From Cystobacter fuscus DSM 2262 (GTDB taxonomy: Bacteria; Myxococcota; Myxococcia; Myxococcales; Myxococcaceae): 64,000 nucleotides of DNA. The stretch spans positions 1 to 64,000 of the forward strand of contig NZ_ANAH02000071.1 of the NCBI RefSeq assembly GCF_000335475.2. The letters are read 5' to 3'. Of this stretch, positions 19,634-30,600 are shown piece after piece; positions within the stretch are counted from its first letter, which is position 1, and each line of letters opens with the position of its first letter. The notes below the pieces were generated by a model, which saw only the letters and a program-made list of their open reading frames with translations, had not been told where the DNA came from and ran no database searches. Made by a program: the position numbers and the translations under genes.

Positions 19634-21262
19634 CTACTTCTTCTTCCGGTTCTTCTTCTTGTTCTCCTTCTCGCGCTTGCGGCGCTCCTTGATGGCGTCC
19701 TTGTTCTCGGGCTTGGCCGCGGAGGGTGGGGCGTAGCCCATCATCCGCGCCTTCGCCATCGCCGCCTGCCCCATGGGCGCCGTGTAGCCCGGCGCGATCT
19801 GCGGCAGTTGCATGCCCCCCATCCCCGCCATGGCCTTCTCCATCATCTTCGGGTCCTTCCCGAACATGCTCGACAGGTCCATGTTCTTCATCTGCGCCAG
19901 CTGCCCCATCTGCTTGAAGCCCGGAATCCTCCCCAGCAGGCCCGGATTCTGGCCAATCGTCCCCATCACCTGCTGCATCATCCCGAACTTCTGCAGCAGC
20001 TCGCGCACTTCCTCCGTCTTGCGCCCGCTTCCCTTCGCGATGCGCTTCACCCGGCTGTCGTTGATGATCTGCGGACGCAGCCGCTCCTGCTCCGTCATCG
20101 AGTCGTACATCGACTCGATCTTCGTCAGCTCCGTCTCGTCCGGATTGAGCTGCTCGGTCATCTCGCCGAAGAGCGGGAACTTCTCCAGCAGATCCTTCAG
20201 CGGGCCCATCTTCCGCACCATGCGGATCTGCCCCACGAAGTCCTTCATCGTGAAGTTGCCCGACAGGAGCTTCTGCGCGTCCTCCGCCGCCTTCTTCTCG
20301 TCGACGACCTGCTCGAAGTCCTTCATCAGCCCGACGATGTCGCCAAAGCCGAGAATCCGGCTCGCGAGTCCGTCCGGACGGAACTCCTCCAGCTTGTCCA
20401 TCGACTCGCCCATGCCGAGGAACTTGATGGGCTTGCCCGTTACCTCCTTGATGGACAACGCCGCGCCTCCGCGCGCGTCACCGTCCAGCTTCGTGAGGAT
20501 GAAGCCATCCAGGCTCAGGCGCCGGTCGAACTCCGCCGCCGTGCGCACCGCGTCCTGTCCAATCATCGCGTCGCACACGAGCAGGATGTTGTCAGGCCGC
20601 ACCTGGCCCTTGATGGCCTCCAACTCGGTCATCAACGCCTCGTCGATGGCCAGGCGGCCCGCCGTGTCGATGAGCACCACGTCGCACTTCTGCTCGCGCG
20701 CCGCGGCGTACCCTCGCCGGGCGAGCTCCGGTGGCGCCACGTTGGGCTCGAAGTACACCGGGACCTTCAGCCGCTCGCCGAGGACCTTCAACTGATCCAC
20801 CGCCGCCGGCCGGTAGATGTCTGCGGCCACCAGCAGCGGCTTGCGTCCCTCCTTGAGCAGCTTGCTGGCGAGCTTGCCCGTGGTCGTCGTCTTTCCCGAA
20901 CCCTGCAAGCCCACCATCATGATGCCGCTGAGCTGGTCGCGCGGCTTGAGCTGCAGGCTCGTGTCCACCGGGCCCATCAACGCCTCGAGCTCGTCGTGGC
21001 AGATCTTCACGAAGTGGTCGCCCGCCGAGACGCGGCGCTTGTTGCCCGCCTTGTCCGTGATGGTCGTCTGCACCACCTCGCCCACCGCCTTCTCTCGCAC
21101 CCGGGCGACGAACTTCTTCACCACGTCGAAGGCGACGTCCGCCTCCAGGAGGGAGACGCGGATGTCGCGGAGCGACTCGTCCACCATCTCGGGGGTGATT
21201 TCACTCTTGCCCGCGAGGCGGTTCTTCGCGGCACGGAAGCCCTTGGTGACGGTTTCAAGCAT
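19634..21262 (-). CDS. ffh: Signal recognition particle protein Ffh (SRP54)
   Basis: 542 residues. N domain about 1-90; GTPase G domain with P-loop GLQGSGKTTTTGKLA, DTAGR, and TKLDGDARGG for guanine specificity; then a Met-rich M domain (LLQKFGMMQQVMGTI). It delivers ribosome-nascent-chain complexes to FtsY at the inner membrane together with 4.5S RNA. The protein is longer than a typical bacterial Ffh of about 450 residues. The extra tail contains a second Met/Gly-rich stretch (MMEKAMAGMGGMQLP) and ends in a lysine/arginine block (KERRKREKENKKKNRKKK). ATG 21262 is the start because it begins the conserved MLETVTKGFR. It is transcribed toward the Ig-domain lipoprotein, with 258 bases between them. 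Confidence 0.97.
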   Translation of the reverse strand: MLETVTKGFRAAKNRLAGKSEITPEMVDESLRDIRVSLLEADVAFDVVKKFVARVREKAVGEVVQTTITDKAGNKRRVSAGDHFVKICHDELEALMGPVDTSLQLKPRDQLSGIMMVGLQGSGKTTTTGKLASKLLKEGRKPLLVAADIYRPAAVDQLKVLGERLKVPVYFEPNVAPPELARRGYAAAREQKCDVVLIDTAGRLAIDEALMTELEAIKGQVRPDNILLVCDAMIGQDAVRTAAEFDRRLSLDGFILTKLDGDARGGAALSIKEVTGKPIKFLGMGESMDKLEEFRPDGLASRILGFGDIVGLMKDFEQVVDEKKAAEDAQKLLSGNFTMKDFVGQIRMVRKMGPLKDLLEKFPLFGEMTEQLNPDETELTKIESMYDSMTEQERLRPQIINDSRVKRIAKGSGRKTEEVRELLQKFGMMQQVMGTIGQNPGLLGRIPGFKQMGQLAQMKNMDLSSMFGKDPKMMEKAMAGMGGMQLPQIAPGYTAPMGQAAMAKARMMGYAPPSAAKPENKDAIKERRKREKENKKKNRKKK

Positions 21263-21814
21263 GGCGGTCGCTATATAACAGCGGCGCTCGGGACGGGATG
21301 CCCATGTGCGGCGCCGTCGTCCGGTGGATGCCACCCCTCGTGTCCGGTGCGCGGCGCTCTCCCTCCCTCCGGACTCCAGCCCAGGAGCGTCCGTTGGCTC
21401 CGCCTGTCGAGTCGCTGCTCGCCCCCGCGTCGGGCGCCTTGGACGTTCGCTCCCCGATGCACTTGCCACCACCGGCGTCGCGCTCCGCGCCGGGCGCTTC
21501 GCGGCCCCTCGATGCCCAACCCCACGTCCTGTCTTGCCTCGCGCGGCGTCGGGCCGCGCGGAACGCTCCCTCCCACACGCTCACTGGGTGTGAGCCTCCC
21601 ACCCGTACTCAGAGTCGAGGACTCGCTGGCAGTGCTCCCTCGGGTCTGGTAAGTTCGGCCACCCTGGTCCAACTACCTGTCCGGTTGGGCTCTTTTCATG
21701 ACCCTCCAGGTAAGAATGTGCTGCCGCCCATGGAGGGTCGAGATGAGGACGGGGCGGAAGGACGCGGAGGAGAAGACTGCCTCCTGGGTTCATCCGTTGT
21801 TGGGTCGACGCGCG
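21263..21814. other. 552-base intergenic stretch between ffh and tRNA-Leu
   Basis: No protein with recognisable features is encoded; the open frames crossing it have no family-like content. It must hold the ffh promoter (minus strand; TTATAT sits close to the ffh start) and the tRNA-Leu promoter, but neither shows convincing paired -35/-10 boxes. A short segment on the minus strand (21628-21656) resembles the SRP RNA apical loop but fails at key bases and was not called. Confidence 0.5.
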
Positions 21815-21900
21815 CACGAGTGGCGAAACTGGCAGACGCAGCGGACTTAAAATCCGCTGGCCCGAAGGGGCCGTCCGGGTTCGATCCCCGGCTCGTGCAT
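21815..21900 (+). tRNA. tRNA-Leu (anticodon UAA)
   Basis: Full class II cloverleaf. Acceptor GCACGAG pairs with CTCGTGC (21893-21899), discriminator A. The anticodon stem GCGGA/TCCGC encloses loop CTTAAAA, giving anticodon TAA. The long variable arm GGCCC-gaag-GGGCC and T arm CCGGG-TTCGATC-CCCGG are intact. CCA is not encoded. Confidence 0.97.
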
Positions 21901-22094
21901 TCGCAGCTCCATGCTCGGGGCAGTGTGCTCGAGGCATGGCGTGGAAGAGTGGCTCCGCCTGGTGAACTGGCGGACAAACTCCCGGCTTCCACACGCTTCT
22001 TCCGGGGAGTGTTCGCTCCTGGTGGGCTGTTGCCAGAAAGCGTGCTTGCGTCGGCGGAAGAAGTCGGCTACTTACCCGCTCGCCGGTGGCGTTT

Positions 22095-22168
<74 letters not shown>

Positions 22169-22570
22169 CTGATGGAACCCGGTGGAGCTCCTCGGAGAAA
22201 TCCCGAGGAGCCCGCCGGGCGACTCGGCCCCCAGCCTCTCCCCTCAGTCAGTTGCAAGTCCGCCGCACGGGGCCTTCCTCGTTCGCTGGCGACTCGCTCA
22301 CGCAGGTCCCCCTGCTGGGTGGGCTGGCGTGCTCGATCGCTCCGCTGAAGCCCGTCCGTGCCTGCTCGTCGGAGCGGCACGACCGCCGCGCAGGACCGCA
22401 CCAACACCCCATCCACAGCGCGTACCGTCGGCTCCAGGGACCCCGGCCGATCTGGGCGCCTTCGTCAGCGCGTGAAGGCAGCGAGCCACAGCTCTTCCGT
22501 CACGGACACGCTCCCCGAGGGACTGACACATGCCCGGGAGCAGGGGAGGGGAGGAGGAACGCTTGAATAG
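22169..22570. other. 402-base intergenic stretch after tRNA-Arg
   Basis: No gene recognised. The only clear element is a perfect 9-bp hairpin GCTCCTCGG (22187-22195) / CCGAGGAGC (22203-22211), 18 bases after the tRNA. It may help end or process the tRNA transcript, although no T-run follows. The remainder is GC-rich and shows no motif I can name. Confidence 0.4.
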
Positions 22571-22601
22571 AAAAACCCCGATGGGATGACTCCCACCGGG
22601 G
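22571..22601 (-). terminator. Intrinsic terminator of nrdJ
   Basis: On the minus strand the stem CCCCGgTGGGA / TCCCAtCGGGG (arms 22591-22601 and 22576-22586, one mismatch) is followed by TTTTT (22575-22571). It lies 28 bases after the nrdJ stop. Confidence 0.9.
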
Positions 22602-22629
22602 CTCAAGGCTTCAATGCCTTACATCCGTC

Positions 22630-25410
<2,781 letters not shown>

Positions 25411-25960
25411 GGTCCCTCGCCGTATTTCACTCTGGGTGTGACTGCGAATTTTGCAAAAGGCCAAGTCCGCGAGATCGCTCGGGATCGAGCCAACTCGATG
25501 GAAACCCTCGCCGCTCCCTCAAGAGACGGTGGGGGGACCTTGGATCAGGGCCGGAATCGTCGACGTCGTGTCTGCCTGCTCAGGGGGCGGACAGGTAAGC
25601 AAAGGTACGATCCCCGATCCGGATTCGTCAAGGCTTCACCACCAGATCTAGTGCACGTCACGCTCGTACCACCTATTCCTGGGGGAGTCCGGCCGAACGA
25701 GCGCTTCCTGGGTGAGTCGCTCCGGGGCCGGGCGGGGCTCCAGCAGGACGGCGATCTAAAGCCCTCCGGCTCGTTGATCAACTCCCTATTCAAGGGGCAC
25801 GTCGTTGGGTGACGAGTCATGTATGGTCACTCCGGAAATCTGGGGGCGTTGATCAAAAGCGGATGTTTGCTGGGAGTCTGTGCATGGATGCTCCGCCCGG
25901 CCAGGGGTGGGAGCAAGAAACGGGAGGACGGAGTGGGGGAGGCTGCGTTAGGAGGAGGAC
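25411..25960. other. 550-base divergent intergenic region between nrdJ and the ferredoxin gene
   Basis: No gene recognised. On the minus strand TTGACG (25631-25626) and TACCTT (25607-25602) are 18 bases apart and could be a weak nrdJ promoter, which would give a leader of nearly 200 bases. No B12 box or NrdR-type repeat could be seen. The plus-strand side ends in the strong ribosome-binding site of the ferredoxin gene. Confidence 0.35.
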
Positions 25961-26296
25961 ATGCCTCCGTTCCAACGTCATGTGTTCGTCTGTACCAACC
26001 GGCGTCCCGACGGCCACCCCAAGGGGTGCTGTGCCACCAAGGGGGGCGAGGAAGTGCGCGCCCGCTTCAAGGAGGAGCTGGAGAAGCGCGGTCTCAAGGG
26101 GCAGATGCGCGCCAACGCCGCCGGGTGCGTGGACACCTGCTCCTTCGGCGTGTCGGTCGTCGTCTACCCCGAGGGCACCTGGTACGGCGGGGTGAAGCCC
26201 GAGGACGTGCCCGCCATCGTCGACGAGCACCTGGTGGGAGGCCGCCCCGTGGAGCGGCTGCTCATGCCGTTCTCCCGGGGCAAGACCCAGGAGTAG
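25961..26296 (+). CDS. Thioredoxin-like [2Fe-2S] ferredoxin
   Basis: 111 residues. The short protein begins HVFVCTNRRPDGHPKGCC and continues AAGCVDTCSFGVSVVVYPEG. This is the Cys pattern of the thioredoxin-fold (Shethna-type) [2Fe-2S] ferredoxins: Cys11, Cys23/24, Cys56 and Cys60 as likely ligands. It is a soluble cytoplasmic electron carrier; its redox partner is not evident from the neighbours. GGAGGAGG immediately before the ATG gives an excellent ribosome-binding site. It is a single gene, convergent with the Bax-inhibitor gene. Confidence 0.88.
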   Translation: MPPFQRHVFVCTNRRPDGHPKGCCATKGGEEVRARFKEELEKRGLKGQMRANAAGCVDTCSFGVSVVVYPEGTWYGGVKPEDVPAIVDEHLVGGRPVERLLMPFSRGKTQE

Positions 26297-26310
26297 GGCT
26301 CGCGGGCATG

Positions 26311-26345
26311 AAAAAGGCGGTGGGCCCAGCAGAGAGCCCACCGCC
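26311..26345 (-). terminator. Terminator of the Bax-inhibitor gene, possibly bidirectional
   Basis: A perfect 10-bp stem GGCGGTGGGC / GCCCACCGCC with a 10-nt loop; read on the minus strand it is followed by TTTTT (26315-26311). It sits between two convergent genes, 26 bases from the minus-strand stop. The plus-strand side lacks a T-run. Confidence 0.85.
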
Positions 26346-26371
26346 TGGTCGTCGTCATGCGCCAGGGACTA

Positions 26372-27085
26372 TCAGTCGTCGCGGCGGTCGCCGAAGAGGC
26401 GCAGCAGGGAGATGAAGAGGTTGATGAAGTCCAGGTAGAGCACCAGGGCGCCATTGATGCTCGCCGAGGTGGCCGACTTGTAACCCACGGCGGCGTGCAT
26501 CTCGCGCAGCTTCTGCGTGTCGTACGCGGCGAGCCCCGCGAAGAGCACCACGCCCGCGCAGCCCAGCACGAAGTTGAGCATGGAGTTCTGCACGAAGATC
26601 TGCACCACGCTGGCGATGACCACGCCGATGAGGCCCATGAAGAGGAAGGTGCCCCAGCCGCTCAGGTCCTTCTTGGTGACCGCGCCGTAGACGCTCATCG
26701 CGCCGAAGGTGCCCGCGGACATGAGGAAGGCGTTGGCGATGGAGCCGCCCGTGTAGACGTAGAAGAGCACCGAGAAGGTGAGCCCGGTGAGGACCGAGTA
26801 CACCAGGAAGAGGGCGCCGGCCACCGGAGCCGACATCCGGGGCGCCAGACCCGAGAGGGCGAACACCAGGCCGAGCTGCGCGATGAGGAACACCCACCGG
26901 AACTGGGCGACCATCATCACCGCCTGCTGGCTCGACGCGGCCAACAGCGCCACGACGCCCGTCGTCAGCAGTCCCGCGAACATCCACCCGTACACGCGCG
27001 ACATGAAGGTGCGCTGGGACTCCTGCATCAGGACGTCCGTGACGTCAGCGCGCGCTGGCTGCCACCCCTGTGTTTCCCAAGCCAT
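26372..27085 (-). CDS. Bax inhibitor-1/YccA family membrane protein
   Basis: 237 residues with about seven hydrophobic segments after a short cytoplasmic N-terminus (MAWETQGWQP). Family signs are the GWMFAGLLTTGVVAL first helix, LTGLTFSVLFYVYTGGSI, the AYDTQKLREM motif near the end of the sixth helix, and the last helix NGALVLYLDFINLFISLLRLFG. BI-1 proteins are inner-membrane pH-sensitive ion leak channels or protease modulators; the substrate in bacteria is unclear. The start at 27085 is chosen for AAAGGA upstream and the family-like length. It lies 84 bases downstream of the ATP-grasp-like gene on the same strand, with TATATA in the gap as a possible -10, so it may or may not be co-transcribed. 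Confidence 0.9.
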   Translation of the reverse strand: MAWETQGWQPARADVTDVLMQESQRTFMSRVYGWMFAGLLTTGVVALLAASSQQAVMMVAQFRWVFLIAQLGLVFALSGLAPRMSAPVAGALFLVYSVLTGLTFSVLFYVYTGGSIANAFLMSAGTFGAMSVYGAVTKKDLSGWGTFLFMGLIGVVIASVVQIFVQNSMLNFVLGCAGVVLFAGLAAYDTQKLREMHAAVGYKSATSASINGALVLYLDFINLFISLLRLFGDRRDD

Positions 27086-27169
27086 GAATTCCGTGTCCTT
27101 TCGCTCCGAACGGGCGGGAGGTCCCACCCGACGGCGCCTTATATAGCGCTCCAACAACCCGCGTGCCGC

Positions 27170-28678
27170 TCATCCCTTCCCGGAGCTGTCCGTTCCCGGG
27201 AATTCACGCGCCTTCCAGGCGTCCAGCAGTGCCTGGGCAACCTCGGTGGTGATGAGGGGCAGCACGCCCCCTCCCCCCACGATGTTGACGATCTCCGAGG
27301 TGGAACCCCGGCAGACCCCGCCCCAGGCGGGCTGCCGCTCGAGCCCCACCGAGGCATACGCCGAGTAGTCCACATGGAGCCGCAGGGTGGTGAGGCCGCG
27401 CTCCTCGCACAGAAGGTGCTCCTCGGGCGGACTCTCCACCACCTCCTGCACCACGAAGCCTCCTCCCCGGGCATCGCCGGCGGCCCGCTCGCACAGCTCG
27501 GCCCAGGAAAGCACGTCGCCATAGGCGGCGCGGGAGCGTTCCTCGAACGCCGGTGTGCCCACCGAGCGGCCGAGATAGACGGCCCGGCCGCCATAGTCCC
27601 ACGCCCGCTTGAGGACGAAGCGGGCGGGCTCGGCGATCACACGCGCCACGAGGTCCGCCACCGGCTCTCCCGCGGGGCCCTGCTCGGGTCCGTGGCGGAA
27701 GGGCCTCGTCCAGGGCACCGAGGCGCGGATGGCCTCCAGCTCCTCGGGGGTGAGGCCGGCGGTGGCGGCGAACGCGGCATCCGTGAGCGCGCGCGAGACG
27801 AGGGCGAAGGTCGTCTTCACCTCCACGGGCGACACGGGCGGGTTGAGCAGCACCGCCTTGCGGCCCGGCACCGTGGAGAAGAAGTCCTCCACCCAGGGCG
27901 CGGGCGTCTCCTCCAACCGGCGCGTGAAGAGGTGCCGGTACACCAGCTCGTAGCGCTTGCCGCGCACCTCGAAGTGCTCCTCGCCGGAGACCTCGTCCGG
28001 GTGGACGACGTCCGCGTCCACGCCGAACTCGCGGAAGCGCTCGCACAGGTAGCGTTGCTCGGAAATCTGGGCGTCGTGGCGGCGGCAGAGCAGGGCGAGG
28101 GTGCGGGGCTCGCGGCCATCGCGCTCGGCGGCGAAGCCGTCCCGCAGGGCGTCATAGAGGGCGCGCGCGTTGCTGCCATTGGCGGAGAGGAGCGCGGGCA
28201 GCTTTTCCTCGGGGTAGCGCACGTGCCGGGCCACGCCCTCGATGAAGGTGCGGGCGGCGATGTCCGAATAGCCCTGCATGGCCGGAATGGTGGCGTTGAC
28301 CTCCAGGGCGCGCGGCCGCGTGTCCACGAAGTAGTCCACCCGCGTGGTGGCCAGCCGCTTCACGTTCGCGAAGGTGCGCTCGGTGAGCGCGCGCTCGAGG
28401 GGCGAGAGGCCTCCGAGCAACAGCTCGCGCTGTTCACTGGCGAGCACCGTGCGCGTCACCTTCAGGGTGGCGGAGGCCAGGTGGGCGGAGAGGGTGGCGC
28501 GGCGGCGGATCTCCGCGGCGTCGAGGATGACGGGGGTGGCGGTGACGGGGATGGGCCGGGTGGCTCCGTCCTTGAGGGTCACGGCCAGGCCTCGCGCGTA
28601 CGCGGTGCGCGCCAACTCCGGCCCGAAGTGGGCCGCCTCTCGCCGCAGGACTTCCAGGAACTCTTGCACGGGATTCAT
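27170..28678 (-). CDS. ATP-grasp-like protein of unknown substrate
   Basis: 502 residues, soluble. Features suggesting an ATP-grasp-type ligase fold are LEVNATIPAMQGYSDIAART (metal-binding E/N site), RFVLKRAWDYGGRAVYLG (lysine and glycine-rich loop of the ATP site), GGGFVVQEVVESPPEEHLL, and a final VNIVGGGGVLPLITTE. The order recalls circularly permuted ATP-grasp proteins such as those related to glutathionylspermidine synthase, but I cannot assign a substrate. ATG 28678 follows AAGGA directly and is where family-like sequence starts; the frame stays open far upstream but looks non-coding. It is the likely first gene of a transcript that may continue into the Bax-inhibitor gene. Confidence 0.55.
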   Translation of the reverse strand: MNPVQEFLEVLRREAAHFGPELARTAYARGLAVTLKDGATRPIPVTATPVILDAAEIRRRATLSAHLASATLKVTRTVLASEQRELLLGGLSPLERALTERTFANVKRLATTRVDYFVDTRPRALEVNATIPAMQGYSDIAARTFIEGVARHVRYPEEKLPALLSANGSNARALYDALRDGFAAERDGREPRTLALLCRRHDAQISEQRYLCERFREFGVDADVVHPDEVSGEEHFEVRGKRYELVYRHLFTRRLEETPAPWVEDFFSTVPGRKAVLLNPPVSPVEVKTTFALVSRALTDAAFAATAGLTPEELEAIRASVPWTRPFRHGPEQGPAGEPVADLVARVIAEPARFVLKRAWDYGGRAVYLGRSVGTPAFEERSRAAYGDVLSWAELCERAAGDARGGGFVVQEVVESPPEEHLLCEERGLTTLRLHVDYSAYASVGLERQPAWGGVCRGSTSEIVNIVGGGGVLPLITTEVAQALLDAWKAREFPGTDSSGKG

Positions 28679-28833
28679 TCCTTCTGCTCTGTCGCCGCCC
28701 TTCCTATCCCGGCCCTGCTCGCGCCGGGAGGGACTTCGACACACCGGGCCACACCACGGCCCACGTGGAGGACAGATCGTCCTCCGGGGTTTCGGGAAAT
28801 CAGGGGGAGTCGAGAAAGAAGTCCTGCAATGAC

Positions 28834-28862
28834 TTGCACCCGCGAGGAGGCTGGCGTAAAGA
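28834..28862 (+). promoter_or_regulatory. Weak promoter candidate before the small His/Cys membrane protein gene
   Basis: TTGCAC (28834-28839) and TAAAGA (28857-28862) are 17 bases apart. Both boxes are only partial matches. The call is supported mainly by position, because the predicted start would fall at the palindrome 28869-28883. Confidence 0.3.
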
Positions 28863-28868
28863 TGTAGA

Positions 28869-28883
28869 CGCAACTGAGTTGCG
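28869..28883. promoter_or_regulatory. Perfect palindrome, possible operator
   Basis: CGCAACT-G-AGTTGCG is a perfect 7-bp inverted repeat around one base, overlapping the predicted transcription start of the following gene. Its size fits a dimeric repressor site, and since the genes look metal-related a Fur/Zur-type regulator is a guess. Confidence 0.4.
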
Positions 28884-28900
28884 CTTGGAGCCGTGTCTTC

Positions 28901-29335
28901 GTGAATTCCCGCCACCCGCCAGCGATGTCCCGACGGCCGCGCCCCCTGGCGCTGCCCTGGGTCGTGCTGTGCCTGCTGGCGTATCTGGGAAGCGCGGCGC
29001 ACTTCGTCCTGGTGCAGCACAGCACGTGCCTGGAGCACGGCGAGCTGGTGCACGAGGATGGTGTCGGCCGGGCGGAGACCCCCGCGAAGGCGCGGGTGTC
29101 CTTCGAGGACGAGCGGTTCACCGCCTCGGATGAGTCCCCGGTCTCCGCGCATGGTGTGGACGCGCACTGCGCCCATTCCTTCCTCCGCCGGGAGATGCCT
29201 CCTCCGTCGGAGGTCATGCCCACGCTCCATGCGCCCGCTCCCGAAGCTCCAGAAGTCGTGGTGGAGCGCGAGAGCGTGGAGCCGCCCGTGGCCTGGCTGC
29301 GTCTGGCGCCCAAGGCCTCTCCTCCTCGGGTCTGA
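28901..29335 (+). CDS. Small membrane-anchored His/Cys protein (DUF2946-like)
   Basis: 144 residues. A basic N-terminus and one hydrophobic segment (LALPWVVLCLLAYLGSAAHF) are followed by an exported His/Cys region (HSTCLEHGELVHE ... VDAHCAHSFLRRE) and an end LRLAPKASPPRV. The layout matches the gene at 39705-40124 in this window, which heads a zinc-type transport operon, so a role in binding or handling a metal in the periplasm is inferred. It resembles small DUF2946-type proteins in overall form; I could not test this. GTG 28901 is chosen because GGAG lies 10 bases upstream; ATG 28925 is the alternative. The gene downstream encodes a lipoprotein with a His-rich tail. Confidence 0.5.
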   Translation: MNSRHPPAMSRRPRPLALPWVVLCLLAYLGSAAHFVLVQHSTCLEHGELVHEDGVGRAETPAKARVSFEDERFTASDESPVSAHGVDAHCAHSFLRREMPPPSEVMPTLHAPAPEAPEVVVERESVEPPVAWLRLAPKASPPRV

Positions 29336-29640
29336 GCGCGTCCGCGCGTTCCCCGTCGTTCGTGCATCCCTGACCTCGCCCGTCGCGCGATGACTCCTTC
29401 GCGGAGCTGGACGTGTGTCCCCGTGCCTCTCCCGAGGCGCTCGCGGGGACGTGTGTCCCGAGCCTCCTCCGCGCCGGAGCCCGGTCTCGCGGGTCCTCCC
29501 GCGTCCAGGTGATGCCCTCCTGTCGCCGTGCGTCCGCGCACGCGTGACGTTCCCCGTCTCCCGTGTCCCGGTTCTTCCCGGGGCCCGGGCGCGGGGGGCT
29601 TCGTCGTTCCCCGATGTCCCATCACCCGGAGTGTCACACC
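29336..29640. other. 305-base gap between the small membrane protein and the His-tailed lipoprotein
   Basis: No gene seen. Two copies of GGACGTGTGTCCC (29409-29421 and 29447-29459) lie 38 bases apart. Each contains the palindromic frame GGAC-N4-GTCC and could be an operator. No clear promoter boxes or terminator were found. Confidence 0.35.
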
Positions 29641-30126
29641 ATGATGAAGAAGCTGTTGTCCGCCTGCCTGTTGTCGAGCGCCCTGCTCGTGGGATGCGGC
29701 GGTGAGCCCGCCGAAGACGCCGACGCCGAGGGCTGCGAGCACCTGCAGGAAGGACCCGCGGTCCCCGTCACCGCGAGTGCCTCGTCGACGAGCGCGCCCG
29801 AGGTGGGCGCCGATCACAAGCGCTATGACATCTCGCTGCCCGCGGGCACGGCCGGCAATACCGGCTCGGTGTCGTTCGCCGCGGACGCGGCCACGGACTA
29901 CACCTTCTTCCTGAGCGCGGATGTGTCCCTGACGCTCACCAGCTCCAGCGGGCAGACGGTGTCGTTCGAGTCGTCCGCGAAGAACTCGGCGTCCTGCGGC
30001 ACCATCAAGGGCCGCTACGTGGCGCCGCTGGAGGTGGGCACCTACACCCTTACCTTCGGTCCCTCCTCCAGCGTGAGTTCGGTCTCCCTCGTCATCGAGG
30101 AGTCCGGCCACGAGCACGAGCACTGA
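29641..30126 (+). CDS. Lipoprotein with His-rich C-terminus
   Basis: 161 residues. Lipoprotein signal peptide MMKKLLSACLLSSALLVGC (lipobox LVGC) with a Gly/Glu-rich start of the mature chain. The body is Ser/Thr-rich and beta-type (DYTFFLSADVSLTLTSSSG, GTYTLTFGPSSSVSS), has two cysteines (GCEHLQ, ASCGTIKG), and ends GHEHEH. The terminal His cluster and CEH motif suggest transition-metal binding at the outer membrane. It lies downstream of the small His/Cys membrane protein. The ATG with GGAG nine bases upstream is used rather than the longer in-frame alternative, which lacks a signal peptide. Confidence 0.65.
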   Translation: MMKKLLSACLLSSALLVGCGGEPAEDADAEGCEHLQEGPAVPVTASASSTSAPEVGADHKRYDISLPAGTAGNTGSVSFAADAATDYTFFLSADVSLTLTSSSGQTVSFESSAKNSASCGTIKGRYVAPLEVGTYTLTFGPSSSVSSVSLVIEESGHEHEH

Positions 30127-30205
30127 GCGTTCGTGACTCCCCCGGAGCGGGGGCGAGCCTCCCGCTCCTTTCTTCTTCCAACCGATTCAACCGCAGGAGA
30201 CGACA

Positions 30206-30589
30206 ATGGGTACCTTCAAGCAATTCCTGGATGCGCAGCAGCTCGAGCCCCGGACGTTGGTGCGGCTGTCCTCGCAGCTCGAGGCGCGCTCGGACGCGGA
30301 CCGCAAGCTGGTCAAGCAGCGCTCCGACAAGCGGCGCGACAAGGAGAAGCAGGCCAGGCCGTACGCGGAGCTGGGCATCGGCAAGCCGAAGAGCGGCCGC
30401 GGCGTGAGCGAGCAGCAGGTGACGGCCGCCCTCGAGGACAAGCCCCTGCCGCCCAAGGTGCGCGGCAAGCTGGTGCGCGCCGTGAACGCCGTGCTGAGCA
30501 AGAAGGGCGGCGCGGCGGTGACGTTCCAGGCGCTGTTCGGTGAGGTCTCCGCCCAGAAGGGCGCGGCGGCCAAGGCCAAGGCGAGCTGA
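30206..30589 (+). CDS. Hypothetical basic protein
   Basis: 127 residues, soluble, rich in Lys and Arg (KLVKQRSDKRRDKEKQARP), beginning MGTFKQFLDAQQLEPRTLVR and ending in an Ala/Lys tail. No family recognised. AGGAG precedes the ATG. It is the first of three tightly spaced genes (11 bases to the next, then another 11), so an operon is likely. The basic composition could mean nucleic-acid or partner-protein binding. Confidence 0.65.
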   Translation: MGTFKQFLDAQQLEPRTLVRLSSQLEARSDADRKLVKQRSDKRRDKEKQARPYAELGIGKPKSGRGVSEQQVTAALEDKPLPPKVRGKLVRAVNAVLSKKGGAAVTFQALFGEVSAQKGAAAKAKAS

Positions 30590-30600
30590 GGACACGCACC

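Noticed and set aside
21628-21656. Possible SRP (4.5S) RNA on the minus strand just upstream of ffh, with CCAGACCCGAGGGAGCA
   Set aside because: The conserved AGG of the 5' side of the symmetric loop reads AGA and the 3' AGCAG reads AGCAC; no convincing closing helix or promoter. A covariance-model search would decide; a significant SRP hit here would overturn this.
21941-21990. tRNA-Sec or tRNA-Leu relic between the two tRNAs (GGAAG start, 6-bp D-like stem TCCGCC/GGCGGA)
   Set aside because: No anticodon arm with TCA or any other plausible anticodon, and the CTTCC that could close the acceptor is only about 50 bases away. It looks like a chance hairpin.
25411-25960. Cobalamin riboswitch or NrdR boxes expected before nrdJ
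   Set aside because: No B12-box sequence or paired NrdR-like palindromes could be seen on the minus strand. A covariance-model scan would be needed to exclude a divergent one.
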